This document shows, in pieces, positions 1 through 10,109 of a DNA stretch of 64,000 nucleotides. The stretch is taken from contig OZ020269.1 in assembly GCA_963971225.1 (NCBI GenBank), positions 84,544,450 to 84,608,449 of the forward strand, given 5' to 3'. How positions within the stretch are numbered: the stretch's first letter is position 1; each line of letters starts with the position of its first letter. The stretch is from Melieria omissa. Its lineage: Eukaryota > Arthropoda > Insecta > Diptera > Ulidiidae. The translations under genes and the position numbers were made by a program. Under the pieces are notes generated by a model. The model ran no database searches and was not told the origin of the DNA. It saw only the letters and a list, made by a program, of their open reading frames with translations.

Positions 1-718
1 GTGGCAAACATTCTCGTGGCTGTACCTCTCGAAGTCGTTCGTCTATCTTTCTATGCATCGAATCTTCCAGACTGTCAACTCGTTTGTTCAAGGACTCATC
101 CAGGTTGTCAACTCGTTTGTCCCAATTGTCCATGCGCGTCTCAAGATGCTCAACTTTCCCGTTCAGCCTATTGGAGATTTCCTCTACCTTCTGCTCCAAG
201 CGCGCAGAGCTTTCCTGAAGCTTGACTTCCATTCGCTCCGACACTTGCGCCGATATTTCATGGGTCGCCGTTTCCATTTTCGCTGCCATCTCTTGATTTG
301 CAGTTTCCATTTTCGCTGCCATCTCTTGATTTGCAGTTTCCATTTTCGCTGCCATCTCTTGATTTGCAGTTTCCATTTTCGCTGCCATCTGCGCCGACAT
401 TTCCCGATTTTCACGATTGGAAGTCTCGAACATGCCTTTTATTGCACTCATTAGCTGGCTCATGTCTAATGCTTGTAGTGGTCCAGCCGGTGCAGCCGTA
501 CTTTGGATCGACGCAGCACCCGCAGGCGATTCCTCCACTTTGGCCGACGCCTCTTGTTCCTGCGTTCCGAACTCGTGTGCAGCCCAATCGATGCCTCGTG
601 ATTCACACGCCTCTCGCAAGCGCAGCTGCAACTCCACTTTCCCGCCAGCAGTCGGCAAATTCCAGGCAGCCAGCTCCTTCTTCAGCTGGTCCACCTTCAG
701 CAGCTCGAGTTTAACCAT
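1..718 (-). CDS. Gag-like ORF of Ty3/gypsy-type retrotransposon (partial, runs off left edge)
   Basis: An open minus-strand frame starts with ATG at 718-716 and is still open at the window edge. Residues about 6-36 look like a SAP-type helix-extension-helix (VDQLKKELAAWNLPTAGG, then a basic-acidic helix). After a proline/alanine linker comes a long heptad-like coiled coil with three exact 11-residue repeats (QEMAAKMETAN), then a charged coil region. It lies just downstream of an LTR and a primer-binding-like stretch, which is the expected position of gag. The zinc knuckle and pol would lie outside the window. The gag assignment rests on this position and the coiled coil. The SAP reading is by eye. 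No disabling change was seen in the visible part. Confidence 0.65.
   Translation of the reverse strand, partial: MVKLELLKVDQLKKELAAWNLPTAGGKVELQLRLREACESRGIDWAAHEFGTQEQEASAKVEESPAGAASIQSTAAPAGPLQALDMSQLMSAIKGMFETSNRENREMSAQMAAKMETANQEMAAKMETANQEMAAKMETANQEMAAKMETATHEISAQVSERMEVKLQESSARLEQKVEEISNRLNGKVEHLETRMDNWDKRVDNLDESLNKRVDSLEDSMHRKIDERLREVQPRECLP
291..389 (-). repeat. 33-bp tandem repeat, 3 copies, inside the gag-like ORF
   Basis: Three perfect head-to-tail 33-bp units occupy 291-323, 324-356 and 357-389, with a partial diverged unit just before. Thirty-three is a multiple of 3, so each unit adds exactly 11 residues to the predicted coiled coil without a frameshift. Confidence 0.95.
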
Positions 719-802
719 GTCCGTGCTGTTATACTTTTATTTATTTATTTAGTTTTTTTTTTTTTTGTTTTGTTACTTTTCGTTTATTTTCAATTTTCTA
801 CA

Positions 803-822
803 ATCCCACTTCTGACACCAAA
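803..822 (-). other. Candidate primer-binding site next to the LTR
   Basis: On the minus strand the LTR ends ..CGTAACA and is followed after two bases by TGGTGTCAGAAGTGGGAT. A TGG-starting stretch right after an LTR is typical of a tRNA primer-binding site. The tRNA was not identified. Confidence 0.5.
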
Positions 823-1287
823 TGTTACGAATATTAAGCCTAGTGGGCTGTCACGTATCTCTGGATTGTGTGATTTGAAAATAAAACACAGTCAGTTTCT
901 TAAACGCAGACAATAAAATACACCAACAGTCACTTTATTATTCACAGTTTACACTTTACTGTTCGTACACTTAAGTATTTGCTTGATTATTCCGTGTGGC
1001 AACTTCACTTGTCAAAACCAGACTGACTCGCTGTACCGCATCTGGCCACCTTTTATACTCTGTCCGGCCGTCGCGCAGATCGTTCTCGTACGTTGCCAGA
1101 TTGGACTAGAAGTTTCCCTGATGACCGCGACCATCGTTGCCAGGTTGGGCTAAAAGTTACTATTGCGGCCGTCGTTGCCAGATTGGGTTAAAAATTACTA
1201 TCGCGGCCGTCGTTGCCAGATTGGGTTATGGCACGGCACGTAGCGGCAGGGTTGCTTTGCACCGCGACAGACTGGCTCATCGTTACA
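823..1287 (-). mobile_element. 5' LTR of the left-edge Ty3/gypsy-type element
   Basis: On the minus strand this 465-bp segment starts TGTAACG at 1287 and ends CGTAACA at 823, giving TG..CA termini. It is followed by the primer-binding-like stretch and the gag-like ORF. The base-side flank is ATAT (1288-1291), the same tetranucleotide that flanks the solo LTRs at 52.5 and 58.3 kb. It contains a 38-bp tandem repeat. The other LTR is outside the window. Confidence 0.7.
1134..1228. repeat. 38-bp tandem repeat inside the LTR
   Basis: Units begin at 1134, 1172 and 1210 with TCGTTGCCAG, period exactly 38. The third is partial, and a more diverged unit lies upstream around 1090-1133. Repeats inside U3 can carry enhancer activity, but that is inference here. 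Confidence 0.85.
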
Positions 1288-1384
1288 ATATATTACACAG
1301 TGCACGAATGAAATTTGTTCAATATAACGAAAAATTCGTGCGTTGGACGCATCGTGTAATCGTACCTTAAGGCATTCGATAGGG

Positions 1385-2215
1385 TCTCTCATGCTATACT
1401 GCGAAACAAATTAGCGTGTATGGGTTTCCACTCAGCTTTCCTGAGTTGGATTTCATCTTACCTACACAATCGTAGGAGCGCGGTTGTTGTCCACAATTCT
1501 AGGTCGGTTCCTTTCGTTGCATGCTCAGTGGTACCGCAAGGTAGCATCCTGGGCCCGTTGCTTTTTGTTTTATTCATTAATGATATTTGCACATGCTTCT
1601 CGACAGCAAAGTTTATGCGGATGACCTAAAGATCGATTTATTGATCAGTGACTCCCATGATTCTCAACTACTGCAGATCGATATTGATAATGTCAGCAAT
1701 TGGTGTATCAAAAATCGATTGTCACTGAATATAAACAAGTGTTTTCATGTCACCTTTTCTAAACGTTGCAAAGTCATTGACACTTGTTATCACATTTCCA
1801 TGGCGCCCCTGATGCGTGTTGATGAAATTAAAGATTTGGGCGTAATCTTTGACTCAAAGTTTTCGTTCGCAAATCATAATAATTTTGTAATTTTTAAGTC
1901 ATGCTTGCTTTTGTGAGGCGTCTTAGCTCGGATCTCACCGACCCGTATACGTTGAAGCTTTTGTATACGGCACTTGTGCGTTCTAGGCTTGAATATGAGT
2001 CCCTCATCCGGTCTCCATATTTTGCGTGCCATGGTGCAAGGATTGAGAGGATCCAAAAAGTTTTCCTACGCTACGCGAGAGGATTTTTCTGAATATTCCA
2101 GCTAGATCTCTTCGTTTCTCAGAGCTCTCCCATATAGGTGTTTTGAGAGCTCTGTATGCCCGAAAAGCACCTATCACCAGAGCCTTAATTGAGTTCAATA
2201 GAATCTCCAAAAATG
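1385..2215 (+). pseudogene. Jockey-type LINE reverse transcriptase fragment, degenerate
   Basis: Consecutive plus frames carry reverse transcriptase blocks: FLSWISSYLHNRRS, then VPQGSILGPLLFVLFINDI, then the catalytic box VYADDLKI after a frameshift near 1615, then LSLNINKC and LGVIFDSKFSF, then a third frame with LKLLYTALVRSRLEY. Block order and wording fit the jockey clade of non-LTR retrotransposons. At least two frameshifts and missing 5' and 3' parts make it inactive. It abuts the orphan receptor exon at 2430 and may have replaced that gene's first exon. Confidence 0.8.
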
Positions 2216-2429
2216 TTGAGATTGATTTTTCAGTAGCAAAAAATCGATTTATTTATTCGTTAAATCTTTTTTATAAGTAGCTTCACTTTTATTTTCCGTC
2301 CGTACAATGTTCAGTTAAAATGTGTTCAACTTAGCCTATACGAATTTTTATTGTATTCATTGGCTAATCAATACTAAATAGATAAATAAACAATGTGTAC
2401 TAATTACGAACATATCTTCTCTTCAACAG

Positions 2430-2591
2430 TGCGAACTCTTCGCTCTGCAACTCAAGGTTCGTCAGCAACAAATCAACATTGGTGGCGTGTTCAATCTGAA
2501 CAATCAGAGTGCACTGGCCATGTGGGCCTACATCCTGCAGCACATCCTAATCCTGGTGCAATTTATGTATGAAGCGCTTGGACATGAATAA
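2430..2591 (+). pseudogene. Orphan last exon of a gustatory receptor (exon 1 missing)
   Basis: A splice acceptor (..TTCAACAG) at 2422-2429 leads into CELFALQLKVRQQQ..QHILILVQF, the TM7 exon of this family, ending TAA at 2589-2591. The last part of the Gr-2/Gr-5 type intron survives upstream, then LINE-derived sequence, so no exon 1 can be joined. Compared with the sister copy at 44.35 kb, one base is missing in the final codons. The reading therefore passes the usual TGA and stops at the overlapping TAA (ends LGHE). A relic, not a gene. Confidence 0.85.
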
Positions 2592-3047
2592 AGCAACACC
2601 CACAATCAATTTGATTTGATTTTGATTTCAAAGTCCGCACCAGCATCAAACTGGGTTCGTACATTCACAACTGATTTCAGAATATATGTTTTCTTACATC
2701 GAATAGAGCTGCACTTCTTCTTGGTACAACCATGGTACAACCCCAAGTTTCTTTCTCGCCTACATTACAGATAAGGTCTTATAAGCTCTACAAGTTGTTC
2801 AAGTTAGGAACACGAACCACTTGTTTATGTTCAAGAAGCTTAACTTTCGTGAAATTAAATCAAAACTACAGACACTGAAGGCCTCAAATCAAGAAGATAT
2901 GACAGTTTGAAATTTAAAATGAATCCACGATCCATTTGGCGACTACAATTAAGCCACAAAACAAAAATGGATCTCTCCGAAATCGAAGAAATCCATTTAA
3001 CAAAGAAATCCTACAGAGGCAACACTTAATTGGCCTAAATGTAACTA
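2592..3047. other. Duplicated flank shared with 44.5-45.0 kb
   Basis: This sequence, from the poly(A) signal to a TA at 3046-3047, aligns by eye with about 44505-44997, including the runs around TCGTACATTCACAACTGATT and CAAGAAGATATGACAGTTTG. It shows that the orphan exon and the next receptor were duplicated as one unit. No coding potential was seen. Confidence 0.75.
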
Positions 3048-3694
3048 CAGGGTTTTCCAACAAGAGGTGTTGTTTTGGTATTCAAAGAAAAATGCCATTT
3101 TTGAGATAAATTAATAATTAAATTAATTAATTGATTGGCACGACAGCCCGCTTACGCGAGACTAAGGCCTAGCTTCCCGCAACCACCCGTGTTGTGCGTG
3201 TGAATTTTGTACGCGGGTGGAAGGGACCTACAGTTTTTATGCCGGTTCCGAACGGCAGGTTGGGAGCTTTTTCATAGGCAATTTTTACTCTCAGAGGTTT
3301 GCCATTTCCAGCTGAGAGGACAGCCACCGAAAGAGAAAACGAGTTTCCCGTTATTTTTTTTAGGTGTTACTACATGCAGAATTCGATCTTGCGTCGCTAA
3401 ATTATAAATTATCGGATGTTTATTTCATAATAAAGAGGAAGGTAACACTTAATTGGCCTAAATGTAACTACAGGGTTTTCCAACAAGAGGTGTTATTTTG
3501 GTATTCAAAGAAAAATGCCATTTTTGAGATAAATTATCGGATGTTTATTTCATAATAAAGAGGAAGGTAACACTTAATTGGCCTAAAGGTAACTACAGGG
3601 TTTTCCAACAAGAGGTGTTATTTTGGTATTCAAAGAAAAATGCCATTTTTGAGATTAATTATCGGATGTTTATTTCATAATAAAGAGGAAGGTA
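3023..3694. repeat. 125-bp tandem triplication of the transposon left end plus flank
   Basis: Units begin with CACTTAATTGGCC at 3023, 3446 and 3571. The spacing 3446 to 3571 is 125. The spacing 3023 to 3446 is 423, which equals 125 plus the 290-bp SINE plus its 8-bp target duplication. Each unit includes flanking host bases, so the duplication happened after transposon insertion. Confidence 0.9.
3114..3403 (-). mobile_element. tRNA-derived SINE, 5'-truncated, with 8-bp target duplication
   Basis: A 290-bp insertion is flanked by ATAAATTA at 3106-3113 and 3404-3411. On the minus strand it reads a box-B-like GATCGAATTCT, then the body shared with 46.7, 57.6 and 7.8 kb, then an AT-rich tail. 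Box A is missing, so it is truncated at the 5' end. Confidence 0.85.
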
Positions 3695-3947
3695 TGCCGT
3701 TAATAATAAAAAACAACATCAGCCAAATGGCCACCACGACCACGCTTACAGGACCATATCCTTTTCATGAATTTTTTCATAACCAAATCGCAAAGTGGCT
3801 GCCCTATGTCCTCGATAGCCTCACGAATTCTGTCTTTTAGGTCTTGAATCCGACGCTGGGCTGTTGGCGTACACCTTATCTTTCACGTGGCCTCAAAGGA
3901 AGAAGTCGCAAGGTGTTAAATCACAAGATCTCGGTGGCCAATTGTGA

Positions 3948-4507
3948 TCACCTCTTCCAGAGATAGCACGGTCCGGAAACTTTTCCCGTAAAAGAGCAAT
4001 GGTTTCGTTGCTTGTGTGTCTTGTTGAAAGTACACGTTGTCCAGATCAATACCATCCAACTCCGACCATAAAAATAATTAATCATCTCTCGATAGCGCAA
4101 TCCATTCACCGTAACTGTTGATCCAACCTCATTTTCGAAAAAGTAAGGTCCAATGACCCCGCTGGACCATAAACCGCACCAAACAGTCACACGTTGAGGA
4201 TGGAGAGGCTTCTCAACAATAACTCTTGGGTTTTCGCAGCCCCAGATGCGACAATTTTGCTTGTTAACGTAGCCACTGAGGAGGAAATGGGCCTCATCAG
4301 TCAAGATGATTTTTCGATGGAATTCCGGATCATTTTCATGCATTTCAGGACCCAATCAGCAAAGACACGAGGTTGTTGATGATCGGTCGGCTTGAGTTCT
4401 TGTGTTAACTGAACTTGATAAGCCTTAAAACCCAAGTCTTTATGCAAAATACGGTGTAATGATGTTTTTGGAATGCCCAATTCCAAGGAACGACGAGGAA
4501 TCGACAA
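3948..4507 (-). pseudogene. Tc1/mariner-type transposase relic
   Basis: Two overlapping minus frames carry transposase pieces: an N-terminal part (PRRSLELGIPKTSLHRILHK, a helix-turn-helix-like run) and a catalytic part (ILTDEAHFLLSGYVNKQN with the first Asp, then PQRVTVWCGLWSSGVIGPYF). Frameshifts separate the pieces and the C-terminal third is scrambled, so no active enzyme is expected. The wording resembles transposases common in insect genomes; the exact family is not claimed. Confidence 0.75.
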
Positions 4508-5100
4508 ACCTGGGTTTTCTTCAACACTTTAGGCTACAGCAGCAATATTCTCAGTTGTTCTTGAGCGACGTGCACGGGTTTTATTCTTCACATCACTAAC
4601 TTGTCCCAACAGCTCGAATTTTTCCACCAATTTCTGTATTGCGGTCCGACAAGCTGCATCACGACGACCCAAAAATGCTTTAGTTTTGCGAACTGTGACT
4701 GTAAGATTTTCACCCTTTTTTGTTTTTAATTTTTTTTAATTTTAATAATTGCAATGCATTGTTGAAGCGTGCATCGTTCTATTTTTAGTAATGGCGTAGT
4801 TTCTACTTGTCAAATGTCAAAGAATAAAAGCTTCAAAAGTGACAGCTACCGAAAAACCGGTTGATTCAAAATAACCCCTCTTGTTGGAAAACCATATATT
4901 TAATTAATTTAATTTAGTCCGTAACGACAACAGCGGCCGCCAACGAAAACTGCAAACAAAGTGTTTTGTCTCTTGTCGATTTATCTTCGATTTGCTTGGC
5001 TTGCTTCATGTTGAGTGAATATGTGAGTTCCATAGATCTCACTTACAGATAAATGAAAACCGTCGATTTTTGGTACCGTCGTTTATTTGACTTTAGTCGG

Positions 5101-5140
5101 GTGCAAGTGTGTCGATAGCAGACAAAGATCGCTTAAGTGG
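5101..5140 (+). promoter_or_regulatory. Conserved proximal 5' box of the 342-codon receptor subgroup
   Basis: GTGCAAGTGTGTCGATAGCA followed by GACAAAG and CTTAAGTGG lies about 110 bp before the ATG. Near-identical copies precede Gr-7 (45200-45247), Gr-8 (50532-50575) and Gr-9 (60827-60870). A related box precedes the other subgroups. It may be core promoter or 5' UTR; no transcript evidence exists here. Confidence 0.5.
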
Positions 5141-5212
5141 ACATCTTCAAATATGGTCGCGCTCGCAGCCATAACCCAACAGTTTGTCGTCGTTTCTTCA
5201 GCGAGCCACATA

Positions 5213-6491
5213 ATGCATCGCTTCAACGTCGCACCGCGTCACCGCATCAACCGCTTCATTGGCTGCTTTGGTTTCTACTTCGCACTGCTGCTGGGCGCCA
5301 CCAGCATACACATAGACTTCTTCCACCGGAAAGTGCACACCGCACTGCATTACAAGTTGTGCGCTGCCTGCGCGAATGTCGCCTTAGTGGCGAGTATGCC
5401 ATGGTGCCTTCGCGCCATCGTCCGCAAAATGAGTGAATTCGAATCGAACGCCACGGTACTTCAAATTAACCTTGCATTGAGCACGCTGAGCTTCTCAGTG
5501 AGGCTGTGGCTGCTGGTGTCGCGTTGGTGGCGCGAACGTCGGTTGCGTGCAATCGCTCAAGACTTGTTTGCACTAGACGCGCGCTGCAACGTTCGTCTGC
5601 GAACCAAGCACGCCGCCATCGATCAGCGTTTCGACATCATATTTTATGTGAAGGCGTCCACTTTCAGCCTTGTGTCACTGTCGGTGCTCCGCCTCGCCTT
5701 CTTTGTGACGCGAGTGTTTAACCTACAGGCATTCTTGGTGGCGCTCTTCATTTACAGCTTTAACAATATTATGTACTGTGTGAAGCTGCAGCACTTTCAT
5801 CTGCTGTGGTACGCATGCAAATGCTTTCACATGCAGAATGCGCAACTGCGAGAGACGCTGCAGCGGGCGAGTGCATCTGCAACAGCTGACGGCCGACCTG
5901 GGCGAACTAACCCTGTTGCATTGGCGTCTGGTGCAGCTGCTGTGGCACCTTAATGATAGCAACAAGTACTTCATACTGCCGTTGCTGTGGTGGAACCTAA
6001 TGAGCAACGTTATGGGGGGCTATCACATGATGCGCAGCAACTTCTTCGGCGACGCATTCGATACCGGCCTGCAAATGTGCCTAGGCTCGCTGGCCTTTGC
6101 GGTTCACTTCGTGGACGAAAATCTGTTCTTATGGCTGTGCGACGACTTGGAATGCGTCCAGAAGGAGACGGCACAAATTCTCAAGGAATTCAATGCGCTG
6201 CCGTTGACCGATGGTGACTTGAAGCGGCAGGTAAGCGAGTTGGGACTCACTGGCTCTAATTGTTGTTTAGTCCCCCTCCCCTCTAAGATGGACAACGTTG
6301 CATTAACGACAAATAAATCTTCCCTTAAACAGTGTGAACTCTTCGCCATGCAACTCAAGTTACGTCAGCCACAAATCAACATTGGCGGTATGTTCAATCT
6401 GAACAATCAGAGCGCGCTGGCCATGTGGGTCTACATCCTACAGCACATCCTTATCTTGCTGCAATTTATCTATGGAGCGCTTGAGACATGA
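5213..6491 (+). pseudogene. Gr-1: gustatory-receptor-like gene broken by an 8-bp deletion
   Basis: This gene has the family plan: exon 1 5213-6230, a 102-bp phase-0 intron (GTAAGC..AAACAG) and exon 2 6333-6491. The start is the ATG giving MHRFNVAPRHR, matching the only usable start in Gr-7. Exon 1 is 1018 bp against 1026 in Gr-7, 8 and 9. Eight bases (TCTGTCCA in the sisters) are missing at 5884/5885 in the fifth-to-sixth TM loop, shifting the frame. The predicted chain ends at 5953 before TM6 and TM7. The remaining sequence, splice sites and poly(A) signal are well kept, so inactivation looks recent. An assembly error is possible but less likely for an 8-base change. Confidence 0.85.
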
Positions 6492-6496
6492 ATAAA
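6489..6496 (+). terminator. Stop codon overlapping poly(A) signal (TGAATAAA)
   Basis: The TGA stop at 6489-6491 shares its last A with AATAAA at 6491-6496. A T/G-rich run (TTTGATTTGATTTTGATTT) follows about 25 bp later, as expected downstream of cleavage. The same arrangement closes the receptor copies in this window. Confidence 0.7.
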
Positions 6497-7164
6497 GCAA
6501 CAGCAAACAATCAATTTGATTTGATTTTGATTTAAAAGTCCAATCAAATCAGGATTTAACTGGGTTTGTATATTCAGGGATCGGATCGGATATGGAATCG
6601 TGCCGATTTCCTTACATCGGATATGCCTTTTTCGAAGAACGATGAGGACACTAAGCGATTGCTACGCATATAGCGATAATCGCCAGCATAGACACAGCGG
6701 CTGCGAATAAAACACATATCCCATCAGTACCACGAAGACTGGGCTGAAAGGTTGGTACCCTAGATTCCTAAGTTTTTACGGAAATGCTACGGAACATAGA
6801 ACCCGAAACCTGAGCTGCGAAGATAGCAGCAAGGCTTATGGCCGCCATTACGGACGCGTGCATCCATGAACAGAGTATCCACGGCAAATAGGCGACCTCC
6901 GGTGTACTGGTGAACAGAGGAGATAAGAAACCTACGAAACCAGACTAAGGGATGGTGAGAGATATTGAGGAGATAAGAGGGCTTAATCGAAACTCAATGT
7001 GCTTATAAGCTGGCATGAAAAACACCTAAGAAAGCGGGCTAGTAAACGAAAATGATCTGTGTAAGGGCGTCGAAATGGTCCCATGGGGCCTAGTCTATGA
7101 AGTGGTGAATAAACTGCTGCAAAACTACAGTCGCCAACCGCAACCGCAAACTACATGCCCACAT
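6497..7164. other. Intergenic flank, no gene recognised
   Basis: The first 170 bp resembles the flanks after Gr-8 (52.0-52.25 kb) and Gr-9 (62.2-62.46 kb). The rest (about 6690-7164) has no open frame of interest and no repeat I could identify. Confidence 0.6.
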
Positions 7165-7494
7165 TTACTCGCTTCGATCGTGAAAACCAACGAATATAAA
7201 GTAAGTATTTAAGATAGTCGGAATTGGAATGTGCGAGAACAATCGGCACGATAAGCAGACAGGTATAAAAGGTACAGCACAGAGGGGCATTCTTAGTTGA
7301 TCAAGTAAGGTGGAAATATGGAACAGTCCAATAAGTAGGAGCATGTGTAAAGACAAGCAAAGTGTAAATTTGGGAATAAAGTGATTGTTGGTTTTTGACT
7401 GCGTTTCGCGTTGAGTTGAACACGCTTCCATTGTTTTATTTTTCAAGCACAATCCAAAGACACAAATAAGACTAGATAACTTATTTTCGTAACA
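7165..7494 (+). mobile_element. LTR 3' portion, same family as the solo LTRs
   Basis: It contains a TATAAAAG box (about 7264), an AATAAAGTGATTGTTGG stretch like that at 52.8 kb, and ends TTCGTAACA at 7494 followed by ATAT. The left end could not be placed. Confidence 0.6.
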
Positions 7495-7565
7495 ATATTA
7501 TCTTCCATGTTAAAATCACAAAACTTGAACTGGTAACAAATGAATTGAATTCGTTAAATATTTTG

Positions 7566-7640
7566 TCAGCCGCCGTAGATCAGCTGGCTAGTGCGTTGAG
7601 TCGCGAGTCAAATGCGACGCGAGTTATGAGAACCTTTTTT
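7566..7640 (+). mobile_element. Possible SINE head with box-A-like sequence
   Basis: GCCGCCGTAGATCAGCTGG resembles the head of the SINE at 46.7 kb (box A), with a poor box B after it. It could also be an unrelated tRNA-derived scrap. Confidence 0.35.
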
Positions 7641-7834
7641 TAACAATAATTGATCAATTTTCAAAATTTGCATACGTTTATTATCTAACGGTTAGAAACA
7701 GTACAACATTAGTAGAAACGTAAGAAAAACTTTTCTCGAGGATGCCCACAATAAATAATTGCGGACAACGAATTTAAAAACATTCGAGTAGCAGAATTTC
7801 TGGCTAAAAATTTTATTAAATTAATATTAATTAT

Positions 7835-8006
7835 TTAATTGATTGGCACGACAGCCCGCTTACGCGAGACTAAGGCCTAGCTTTCCGCAATCACCTGTGT
7901 TGTGCGTGTGAATTTTGTACGCGGGTGGAAGGGACCTACAGTTTTATGCCGGTACCGAACGGCAGGTTGGGAGCTTTTTCATAGGCAATTTTTACTCTCA
8001 GAGGTT
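7835..8006 (-). mobile_element. SINE fragment
   Basis: This is the same body as the SINE at 46.7 kb, from the AT-rich tail through ACTGTAGGTCCCTTCCACCC to the CCTCTGAGAG stretch, where it stops. It is truncated before the tRNA-like head. Confidence 0.8.
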
Positions 8007-9768
8007 TTATTAAATTACATTTAACCACAGAATAAACAGTAATACAGAACGCGCATCTCATACAAATTCAAAACTGTTAAGGGGTCGTAATATTACGACC
8101 ACTGTTAATTTAACATTACGTCCACTGCTATTAACATTACAAACAGCACTTGACAGCTTTCGTTTCTGTTATATTCAATATATGTTTTTTGTTTTCTAGC
8201 AAAGCGAGTGAGCGTTCGGCATTTTTTGTCGGCAACTCGCCATCATTCGGTATCTTTATTGCTTAGTAATTTTTTTTCTACAGCATTTTTGCTTGCAATA
8301 AGAGGAACAAATGCAGTATAGCGAACCCTCATGAAAAAAAACGGAAAATTGAATCATAAAGAGCTTATTTTTGTGAATCTTACAAACTAAAAATTGTTCC
8401 TCGGAAATGGCCACAGAAGGTGTGGCTCGGGGTCAAGGTTCAAAGTTTTAATCAAAAAAACTCAATTAATCTCTGATTTACACGATATGGGTATCAAACG
8501 AAAGGATTTTGTATACCTTTCTTCTGAAAAAAAAATGTTTTAAAACTTATTTTTTTTTTTAATTCATAATTAAGGTGTAATAACTTTGTTACCATATTAT
8601 AGCCTGTGAAATTTCCTTTGCAACGAAATATAAAAATGAATAGTTTTGTGTTTTTTGAATAAATTTTTTTAATTTTTTCTAGCTTGACTCTGGGTCCAAA
8701 GCCATTTCATATTCACCTTCGCCATCACTTTCGGGTAATAAGGGCTGAAAGGGGTTGTACAAAGTACCTGCCATATTAAAAAAGATTCGAAAAGATCTAG
8801 ATTACTAGCTTTGCATTATTTTATAAACTTAAATTTTGCCAAATAACCGAAAGGCAAGACCAAGGAAGAAGGAAGCCAATGCCCAATGATGATGCCCGCG
8901 CTAAGCAAACGCATTCGATTGCGACAATATGGGGCCATCCAAGCAAGGACCGCAAATGAATTTTTTTTAAATGAAATTTTTTTTATATTTTATTTAAATT
9001 AATTTTAAAAAAATCAGGCAGAAGTAAAAGCAAACGGGTTTTCCAAAAAATTTCAATAAAAACCTGAATTTTTGTACAAAAATGATAGAAACTTTGTTCG
9101 GAGAGCTGACCGAAATTTCGGTCAGGCATGTCGGTCATATGACCGATCATATGACCGTCACTGTTCTTGTAGGGTACATTTTGTCATCAATGGGCAATGT
9201 TCTAAAAAATAACCAAATTGGATCAAAAATCACCAAATAACCAAAATCCATTTTCAAAAATAAAAATAACCATTTTTGGTTAAAAATAACCAAAACGGCA
9301 AAGCTGCAACCAACGCGTCGCCGGCAATCGGCAAAAGCCAGCCAGAAACGAACATTTCAATTTTCAATCGCTGATCAGCGCAACAACAACAACAACAGCA
9401 CGGCGCAGTTCGCTTCGTAGAAAATAACAATAACTTCTACGGCCTGCTTCGACCGCACGAGTTCGCTGTGCACTGCTCGGCACCTAGCGAAGTTGAAAAT
9501 AACAGAGATCATCGTCACACGACAAATTAACAGAAACAAAAGTTCTGTTCACCAAACTCTGTTACCTCACCCCTGCTGCTTTCGGCCCGCACCCGAAATT
9601 CAGATTGCTTCGTGGGTCGACATGCGCATTCTGTATACTGTTTATTCTGTGATTTAACAAAACCTAATAGCCATAAGGGAAATTCTGAATTCTTGAAAGA
9701 TTTCAAATTTCGATTGCAGAAAAGATTCTAAACTTTAAAAAAAAGCTTAAAAGCGAGAATAAAAATTT
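8007..9768. other. AT-rich intergenic DNA without recognised gene
   Basis: No long open frame is present. It contains poly(A/T) tracts, a CAA-rich run near 9385, and a cluster of palindromes at 9108-9158 (see findings). Much of it probably derives from old retroelements, but I cannot assign it. Confidence 0.55.
9108..9158. repeat. Cluster of perfect palindromes
   Basis: GACCGAAATTTCGGTC (9108-9123) is a 16-bp perfect palindrome. CGGTCATATGACCG (9132-9145) is a 14-bp one, followed by a second half-copy ATCATATGACCG. Confidence 0.85.
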
Positions 9769-9852
9769 TACACCTCGCAGATTACTTCAACAAGCAACTG
9801 ATAATTATAACAAAAGACTCCGCTCTACCATTAAAACTACTCCAAAACAAGT
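9769..9852 (+). pseudogene. Possible integrase tail relic of a retroelement
   Basis: A short plus frame reads PRRLLQQATDNYNK..STIKTTPKQVQ then stop. The YN..hST...TP..V pattern is typical of the end of retroelement integrase cores. It is too short to be sure. Confidence 0.35.
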
Positions 9853-10109
9853 TCAATAAGGAGAAGTAGATTTTTAAATAATTAGAAACAACATATTAAA
9901 CACAAAACAACGAATGATAGACAATCAAAATGAATCAAGAGAGAATTATATAGAAACAAGGGAAGAAGGTTGCATTAGAAATTGCAGAACTGTTAGACAT
10001 AAGGAAGTTGAGAAATTTAGAAAGTTAAAATTAGAAGGAATAGGTACAACCAAGTAATATCAAACGAAATCGGTAATTTGAAGATTTGAATAATAATATG
10101 GGTGCTGAT

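Larger units (their letters stand above)
3048..4896 (-). mobile_element. Tc1/mariner-superfamily transposon, degenerate, with TA target duplication
   Basis: The termini are inverted copies: CAGGGTTTTCCAACAAGAGG at the left and its complement with few changes at the right (ends ..CCTCTTGTTGGAAAACC). TA flanks both sides (3046-3047, 4897-4898). The paralogous site near 44.99 kb reads straight through (..TGTAACTATTTAATT), which is the empty site. The transposase lies on the minus strand. The left end was tandemly triplicated (period 125) and carries a SINE. Confidence 0.85.

Noticed and set aside
291..389. 33-bp repeats as a CRISPR-like array
   Set aside because: Units are directly abutting with no spacers and lie in an open coding frame of a retroelement.
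5137..5436. Arg/His-rich plus frames overlapping receptor starts (5137, 34265, 50655, 60813)
   Set aside because: Out-of-frame shadows of exon 1; they follow the receptor codons and end arbitrarily.
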